Shown here: positions 57,567-64,000 of the stretch, piece by piece | Position numbering within the stretch: position 1 is the stretch's first letter | Layout: the number at the start of each line of letters is the position of its first letter | Assembly (NCBI GenBank): GCA_949715645.1 | Contig: OX454525.1 | Coordinates: 215,778,221 to 215,842,220 of the forward strand | Direction: 5' to 3' | DNA: 64,000 bases | Source: Portevinia maculata | Lineage: Eukaryota > Arthropoda > Insecta > Diptera > Syrphidae | The notes under the pieces: generated by a model | The model's database searches: none | Seen by the model: only the letters and a program-made list of their open reading frames with translations | Told to the model about the DNA's origin: nothing | Translations under genes and position numbers: made by a program

Positions 57567-58826
57567 CTATGCCTCCACTCGTTTCGCAGATAACTCATGG
57601 ATTCCTCTTACAATCTCCTTGTGCATAGTCTTTGGAATCACAAGTAGGTGCGCTGCTTCTCCAAACTTGTAGAGTATATCGTTCCGTCTTTCGAAATCTT
57701 TGTAGCTCCCCGTGGCTGCTATAACATTCAGAATTAATTGCCAATATTCGTCCTTACTTTGAGCCGTCTTTACACGATGTAGTACTACATCTGCATCTAT
57801 CACTACTGGATATCGGTTTAGGGCATCCACGTGTTGCATTGTCCTCCCCGCTCGGTGTATCACTTTCATTGAGTACTCCTGTAGCATAATGGCCCATCTT
57901 GCCACTCTTGGACATAGGTACCTCTTTGCCATTGTTGCCTCAAACGCCTTACAATCGGTTACGATAGTAAACTCCAGCCCCAGCAAGTAAACTCGTAACT
58001 TGCTCAGACACCTCATGATGGCTAATACCTCCAGCCCGTAGCTCGTGTACTTCTGTTCTTGTGGTGTTGTCTTACAACTTAAGAAGAATGTTGGATGTAG
58101 CTGGTCGTCGTCGTGTTTCTGTAGCACCACACCTCCGTAGCCCACAATGCTCGCATCTGTATGTAACTCCGTGTGTAGTTGGGGGTTGAACAATTTCAAC
58201 ACTGGATCCCTGCAAAGACAAGATTTTAATTCATTAAACGCTATTCTTTCTTTCTCCCCAAATTCGAATTTATTATCTTTTCTTAATAAATCCGATAACG
58301 GCTTCGCTATTGTGGAGTAGTTTTGAATGAATTTCCTGAAGAACCCCGTTAGCCCCAGGAAACTTTGAATGGATTTTACATTGCTTGGTTTCGGATACTT
58401 CTGCACCGCCTTTATCTTCTTCTGTGGTGGTTTTATCCCTCCATCTCCTATAATATGTCCGAGGAATTCTACCGACCTCGATAGGAAACTGCACTTTTCC
58501 CACTTAATCTTTAGTCCGTACTCTTCGGCTAACTTTAAAACGACTTTCAGCTTCTCAAGCGCTTCATCTTTACTAGTACCAAAGATTATTATATCATCCA
58601 CGTATACGAGCAAATATCCCTGCAGTACCAACTCGCGAAAAATTATGTTGATGAACCTCTGGAAGGCGGCTGGCGAATTACACAGCCCGAATGGTACCTT
58701 CTTAAATTCATATTGCCCATCTGGTGTGACGAACGCGGTGTACTTCTTACTCTCCTCCGCTACGTCAACGTGGAAGAATTCGTTTCTTAGATCTAAAGTT
58801 ATAAATACCTTGGCGTTGTGCTCCAC
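57567..58826 (-). pseudogene. Element E reverse transcriptase (fingers missing) and RNase H
   Basis: It is open for 419 codons. It begins in the palm (AKVFITLDLRNEFFHVDV) with VPFGLCNSPAAFQRF and the catalytic VYVDDIIIF, then the connection (FLGLTGFFRKFIQNYS) and RNase H (ELHTDASIVGYGGVVLQ, YGLEVLAIMRC, VTDCKAFEATM, VDALNRYP). The RT fingers that should stand between the protease and AKVF are absent: the preceding gag-protease frame ends at 58799 in overlap. A deletion of roughly 100 codons plus a frameshift best explains this. The integrase zinc finger should follow but is lost. Confidence 0.85.
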
Positions 58827-59954
58827 TCGATTTTGAAAACATCATTTTCCTCCAACGCGTAACTGTTCTCCACTTCAGGTTCCACTGGACATATGTTTTT
58901 TACGCTCTTTATCTTACCTTTACTCATGACCAGTTCCACGTTCCTAAGAAAGTCCTTTCCTAATAGAATTTCGTCTGGCACCCACTGGTCTGGCACCACG
59001 TGAAAACGGATCCAGTGACTGTCCACTCCAATGTGAATCTCCGTTAGGCAAGATCCTAGAGTCCTCCGCGGTCTGCTTCCCATTCCTTTCAATATAATCC
59101 CAGACGTCTCGAGTTGTGCTTTTTTGATCCTCCTTTGCACAGTTTCGTTCATGATGGACACGTCGCTTCCGCTGTCTATAATGGCGAAATACGGCCTGCC
59201 TTCAACCTGTATTGGTAGGTGACTTCCGTCTGACTCAATACGGTTCACGTGGTTTATTCCTCTCGATGTTGATGGTTCTTTTTTTACCGGACAGTTTGGC
59301 GATATATGCCCGAACTGGTTGCAATTAAAGCAGCGCGTACCTCTTGATCTGTCTGAACAGTTTATCGCCAAGTGTGCTGTTGAGCCGCAATTGTGGCACC
59401 GTCTGCCTTGTGCTGATGAATTCCTGACTACTACTCTCGGCGGTGGTTGATGTCTCGTGTTACTCCTGTTCGTACTCTGTAGGTTCGTACTCTGCATTGG
59501 CATAAATCTTTTCATTTGGCTGTAGCATTGTAGTTTTCTTTTTAGCTCCTCCACGCTCGTTGCTTCATATAATATGGTCTTGTTATGTACTGAATCTGGG
59601 ATTCCGTTGCGTATGTACTCGACGAATGATACTTCCAGCAAACTCGCCGTGTTCTTCTTTTTACGCGCTTCCAAGGACTTCGATACTAGCCCGCTTGGTT
59701 CTGAACTCCGTTTCTAAAATAGTTTCCATCGCGGCATAACTAGATATACCTGACCTCGCCTCCACTGCAAGCCTGGCCGCTCCCCTCAGTTGTCGTTTCG
59801 TATACAGGAATTTCTGTATCTCGTTCCACCTGCACACCGTCGCGATTTCCTCGAAATCTCTTATCCAGGTTTCGAATCCTTTTCCTGCTTCTCCTGAGAA
59901 GTGCTCCAGTGAGTCTTCGACGTCTCGGAACACAAAATTATTTTCACTCGACAT
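58799..59954 (-). pseudogene. Element E Gag-protease, one frameshift
   Basis: A likely start is the ATG at 59952-59954 (MSSENNFVFRDVEDSLEHFS). The Gag core (GKGFETWIRDFEEIATVCRW) runs to 59661. The frame shifts in the 14-nt overlap with 58799-59674. The second part has Gag (GIPDSVHNKTILYEA), two CCHC knuckles (CHNCGSTAHLAINC, CFNCNQFGHISPNC) and the protease (YFAIIDSGSDVSIM, ILLGKDFLRN). No LTR or primer site is seen right of it. Near 60030 the sequence changes into a non-LTR fragment, so the 5' end of E is lost. Confidence 0.8.
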
Positions 59955-60030
59955 GTTGTTTCCTGTTGTCACCTGGTTCCCCTTCTCCGTTAACTTCTTC
60001 TTGCGTCGTTTCTCCCTCGTCGATAGTCTC

Positions 60031-60329
60031 CTCTTCGTCTTTTGTACCGTATGGGCCAGAAAAATTTTATGTAGTAGAATTTCCACTTTCCGTGTAAAGC
60101 GGACCAGCAGAAGAATTTTTTATGTCCTCGGGGCTCATTTCTTCCCTGAAAAAGATCTTCTTTCTAATTAAGGGCTGGACATTCACATAAAATGTGTTCA
60201 GCTGACTCGTCCTCTTCAAGACAGAGTCGGCACTCAGGAGAGTCTGCTATTCTCATTTTGTGTAGATGATATCTTAAACCATGGTGACCAGTAAGGTAAC
60301 CTACTAAGTTTTTGATATCATGCCTGCTT
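60031..60329 (-). pseudogene. 0.3-kb 3' fragment of the same non-LTR family as 1-1540
   Basis: It encodes LSRHDIKNLVGYLTGHHGLRYHL, then SPECRLCLEEDESAEHILCEC, and then a shifted remnant (KVEILL) that matches the end of the relic at position 1-1540. It joins E near 60030 and H at 60330. Confidence 0.75.
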
Positions 60330-60350
60330 AGGTTAGGTAAGGTTAGGTAA

Positions 60351-61354
60351 GGTGGCTGCGAGGGCGTGAGCCCAGGCACACTTAGGCCGCAGTTTCGGCC
60401 CGTTGTGATACCACAAAAAAAAGGGGGGGGGGGGGTGTTCTGCCGGTCGTCGCTCGGCCTACTTGGTTCTCTGTAATTGCCTCCTGTGAGGTAGTGGTCT
60501 TAGGGGGGAAGATACTCCTGAAGAGGTCAGGGTGTGCAGCCTGGCTGTGTTTCGCATGGGTTGCGATGTGTTGGGTGACTAGTGCAGATGCGACTTTCGC
60601 CCGACATCTGAACCAAGGGTTGCGATCGAGATGAGGCGATTGATGCAATCAAACCCCAGGTCGATCTCAAATTCTGCCCCGCGGAGGGAAGTTATTGCCT
60701 CCTGATCACCGGGGGAGGGAAGAGTCTTTTGAGATGACTGTTACAATCGAACCTCAAACTCCTCTTCACTCTCTTTGCAGGCAGTACCGTGCCAGGGAGA
60801 CCGATACAGTCAATCCCGCGCAAGCTATTACATTCCTTGGAGGGGGGGGGGGGGGGGTCAGGGTGTACCGGCTGCACAGTCAAGTAGTTCGTTACAAAAC
60901 TGTGCCAGAGGGCGTGACCAACCCTGCTACACGCATCGCGGGGGGGCGGCTTGTGGCGACTGTTGCAGTACGAGCCTCAAGTTACACCATTCCGCGGAAA
61001 GGAGCAGGGAGGGGCGGCCTTGATAGTCGATTTGGAATTATGATGACTGAGTTCGGGGATTTGTGGTGCAGGTTTTGAGGTATGGGAGAGAAACAGAGTA
61101 TGGTGACTGTTACAATCTAACCTCATCTCTGTTCCCGTTTTGTCTGCATAGCGGGGAGGCAGCAAGGCCGGTGGAGACCGTTTCAGTCGATCCGCCCGGT
61201 TACTGTCTCGCCCTCGGAGTGGAGTTCTGACTGAAGTGACTGATACAATCTAACTTCAGTGAGAACTCTTTCCCTTTGCAGGGGAATAGGTTTGGGGTGG
61301 TCTGCGGGAGGGGAGTGGGAGGGGCTCAAGTCATCGTCCAATCCGTCCTCTAGT
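60351..61354 (-). repeat. Element H 3' untranslated region with dispersed direct repeats and G-runs
   Basis: The + strand motif GACTG(T/A)TACAATC(T/G)AAC(C/T)TCA occurs at 60736, 61104 and 61238; a worn copy is near 60958. Two of them are followed after about 30 bp by CTCTTTGCAGG-like sequence, one by GTCTGCATAGC. Long G-runs stand at 60420-60435 and 60840-60860. The short open frames here (for example 60695-61078) are not treated as genes. Confidence 0.6.
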
Positions 61355-62180
61355 TCAGTTTAACCATTTGGACCTAGTGACGAATTTGCTGATACAGCCA
61401 ATATCTGTCTCACTGAGATCACTTAGATCATCGAGGAAATAGTTGCCGAGGATTTGTTTCCTTGAATTGGCTAGTGCGGGGCAGTTGCGCAGGAGATGAG
61501 TGGTGGTTTCTTCCTCTTCGACGTCGCTACAGCTTCTGCAGAAGTCGTTTGAGGGAGCAGTGAAGGCAGTGCGCGGTGATTGCTCCCATTACAGAGCTGA
61601 TATTTTTCCTGCTGATGGAGAGAAGTTTGGATGTTCTCTTCGCATCGTATTTGGTCCAAATTTGCTTTGAGGACACACATGTACTGATGCTATTCCATAT
61701 GTTATTTGCTTCTATTAAAGCGTTGTCTAGAAGTTTGAGTTTCAGTGTCTGAATGGGTACCGCCGGTGTCTCTCTGTTGTCAGAGAGTTCTTGTGCGGAA
61801 CCCCGTCTGGCTAACTCGTCCGCCTTACAGTTGCCTGGAATATCACTGTAACCGGGTACCCAACACAGTGATGTGTTACATCTGATCGCGATCTCGTTAA
61901 GAGATTCGCGGCATTGTTTTACCAACTTGGATCTTATTGTTGGTGATTCTAAGGCTTTAATCGCTGCCTGACTATCTATGTAAATCACGATAGTTTTTCC
62001 ATCTATCGGGCTCAAAGAGGGTTTGCGTGCTGCTTCGCGGATAGCCGTGACTTCTGCCTGAAATACACTGAAGTGGTCAGGCAGTCGTAGTACGACATTG
62101 AGCGCAGGGTTGTCTGAAAACACGGCCGCCCCTGTGCCGTCGGCTGTCTTTGACCCGTCGGAGTATTTCAATGTCGTCAT
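61355..62180 (-). pseudogene. Element H ORF2, RNase H and C-terminal zinc motif
   Basis: 61527-62180 encodes RNase H (TLKYSDGSKTADGTGAAVF, SVFQAEVTAIREA, VIYIDSQAAIKAL, CWVPGYSDIPGNCKADELAR). A frameshift near 61540 leads into the last part, CRSCSDVEEEETTTHLLRNC, ending in TRSKWLN and the TGA. The usual His of 'GH' in the last RNase H block is Tyr here (PGYSD). The RNase H frame overlaps the end of the RT frame, so a further shift separates them. Confidence 0.8.
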
Positions 62181-64000
62181 TGTTTACAATGCGACCTTCT
62201 TCCCAGCTGGCTCGGTCTGGGATGGCCGCCTTGTATTTATTACTGAAATCTAGTGTTGGGATTAGATAATACGTATTGTTGGGGATCTTGTGGGCAGTTA
62301 GGATGCTGCTGTGCCCAAAGTGTGAACTTTGCCACGAATTGGGTTCTCTTAATCTCAGGGCTGCCTTAGTGGCCGCCATCTTCCCATAGATATCAATGGG
62401 GAGGAGGTTTAGAAAAGTCGTTAAGGCTGCCATTGGTGTGGATCTTAAGGCTCCTGTGATGCATATGCAGGCTGCCCTCTGGATGCGTTCCAGGGCGCTT
62501 GCGTGGCATTGCTTCGATATTGCAGGCCACCATGCTATGATACCGTAAGTGAGGATAGGCATAACGACCGCCGTGTACAGCCAGTGAGTTATCTTAGGCT
62601 GTAAACCCCATCTGGAGCCTAAGGCCTTTTTACAGGTGTAAATGGCAATCGTAGCCTTCCTTATGCGGTCTTGGATGTTTGGTTTCCAACTGAGTTTGCT
62701 ATCTAGGATCGTTCCCAGATATTTAGCTTGGCTGGAAAAAATGAGTGGTTCGTTGTTGAGCGTAGGTGGCGTTATCTCCTGAACCTTGATTTTCCTTGTA
62801 AATAAAACCAGTTCGGTTTTGGATGGGTTAACATTGAGTCCGACCTTAATGGACCAGGAGGATAGTTTCCTGAGAGCTGATTCCATTAGGTCTCTGATCG
62901 TGTTGGGGAATTTCCCCGTTATGGCAATGGCAATGTCGTCCGCGTAGGCCGTCACTTTGCATCCGTCCTCCTCTAGGTTGGAGATGATCTCGTTGACTAC
63001 TAAGATCCATAGTAGCGGTGAGAGCACTCCTCCTTGTGGTGTGCCCCTGTACACTGACCTTCTGGTCAGACAGCTGCCAAGCTCCGCCTGGATCAGCCTG
63101 CTTTCTAGCATGTTTTTTATTCAGGTGCAGAGGCAGTTATCCACGTTTAGTCTGATGAGTGCATTCGTGACGGCTTCTGTATTGACATTGTTGAAAGCCC
63201 CTTCTATATCCAGAAAGGATACCATCATGTATTCTTTGTGATACAACGATTTTTCGATAGTGCTGACTAGCGAATGAAGTGCTGTTTCTACTGAAAAACC
63301 TTTTCGGTAGGCGTGTTGACACCTCGAAAGGGAATTGTTTTCCAGGTTTGAGCGTATGTAGTAATCTACAACTCTTTCCAACGTTTTCAGGAGGAATGAA
63401 GTTAGACTGATGGGTCTAAAGTCTTTTGGAGAACAGTGTGAAGCTTTACCGCATTTTGGTATAAAGACCACTTTTACCGTTTTCTAAACTGTGGGCGTAA
63501 AGCTGAGTTTTAGGCAGCTATTGAAAATCACCAGTAGCCAGGGTGTGAGAGTCTCGATACTCTTCTGTAGCTCTATGGGTGTGATTCCATCTAGTCCAGG
63601 TGATTTTTATGGGAGGAAGCTGTTAATCGCCCACGCCAGCTTGCGATTGTCAGCAATATGCTCCGGAACCATTTGGACCTTGTGATGGTGTTGTGTAGGG
63701 TGATTTACCTCTACTTTGTTGCCTGGGAAGTGGGTATCCAGTAGTAGGCCTAAGGTCTCCTCTCTGGTTGAAGTCCACACTCCTCCTTGGCTTTGTATGA
63801 CGCTAGGTATTTGTGGAGATTTTGAGAGGATCTTACGCAGCCGACCGGAGTAGCTTGTTCTTTCTATATTCTCACAGAATGATTTCCACGACTCTCGCCG
63901 TGCTCTCTTTACTACCTTTTTGCAGATTTTAAGACTGTCTTTATAATTATCCCAGTCATCTGGGTTTCTTGAAGACTTGGCCTTGTTAAACTTTCTCCTG
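62077..64000 (-). pseudogene. Element H ORF2, linker and reverse transcriptase
   Basis: Before 63480 the - strand encodes the endonuclease-RT linker (KRARRESWKSFCENI, LLLDTHFPGNK), shifted in places. 63121-63471 has the RT start (MVFIPKCGKASHCSPKDFRP, SLTSFLLKTLERVVD, YRKGFSVETALHSL, VSFLDIEGAFNNV). After a stop at about 63121, 62077-63111 has RGTPQGGVLSPLLWILVVNE, KVTAYADDIAIAITG, GLNVNPSKTELVLFTRK, KYLGTILDSKLSW. All catalytic boxes exist, but the frame is broken at least three times. The endonuclease lies beyond the window. The gene order resembles G, so LOA-like is likely, but the sequence is distant from G. Confidence 0.85.

Larger units (their letters stand above)
60330..64000 (-). mobile_element. 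Element H: RNase H-bearing non-LTR retrotransposon (5' part outside the window)
   Basis: The - strand runs from beyond 64000 to a tail of two 10-bp units (TTACCTAACC) at 60331-60350. ORF2 ends at TGA 61355-61357, followed by 1.0 kb of 3' untranslated sequence. Its sequence next to the tail (CACTTAGGCCGCAG, then TTGTGATACCAC on the + strand) is of a type often seen at LINE ends in flies; that is from memory. The target duplication cannot be checked because the other end is outside the window. Confidence 0.8.

Noticed and set aside
60318..60352. TTAGG-like repeats as a possible internal telomere
   Set aside because: Only two 10-bp units, placed exactly where the 3' tail of LINE H should be.

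Overview
The window looks like repeat-dense nuclear DNA from a fly (Diptera, probably a higher fly). It contains a compact two-exon Sem1/DSS1 gene with a 58-bp intron. The rest is mostly nested LTR and non-LTR retrotransposons, hAT-type DNA transposons and an INE-1/DINE-like element. The species cannot be named from the sequence. No rRNA, tRNA or CRISPR was seen. Only Sem1 looks like a single-copy host gene.

Layout. 1-1540 is a decayed RNase H-type non-LTR element on the + strand. 1763-2030 is the intact Sem1 gene on the - strand. 2031-3703 is unassigned DNA. From 3704 to 53216 there is one nested structure. A CR1-group non-LTR element (called D here; 3714-4483 plus 49822-53216) is split by a long-LTR Ty3/gypsy element (A; 4488-49817) with an ATGC target-site duplication. 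Element A has LTRs of about 3-3.6 kb, and both have been invaded. Its left LTR holds a hAT transposon (5490-8096), a second gypsy element (B; 8274-25454) and a 97-bp non-LTR tail (26117-26213). Element B's gag-pol is interrupted by a LOA-like non-LTR unit (G; 11150-19879), and its LTR/primer-site junction by another non-LTR element (C; 21515-24982). Element A's right LTR holds an INE-1-like element (34861-35872) and a young, intact, long-LTR gypsy element (F; 36700-48714). Target-site duplications support this order for A, B, F, G, the hAT and the short fragment. The evidence for C and D is weaker.

Right of the nest are a foldback, hAT-like palindromic element (53303-55386), a broken gypsy element (E; about 56616-60030), a 0.3-kb non-LTR fragment related to the relic at position 1 (60031-60329), and a 5'-incomplete view of another RNase H-bearing non-LTR element (H; 60330-64000, running off the window).

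Function. F is the only element whose gag and pol read through without a break. Its protease, RT, RNase H and integrase catalytic residues are present, it has a candidate -1 slippery heptamer, and its LTRs are nearly identical. A, B and E have each lost all or part of the reverse transcriptase core. Nearly all retroelements share the - orientation, which fits either insertion history or a one-strand piRNA-type locus; the sequence alone cannot tell.
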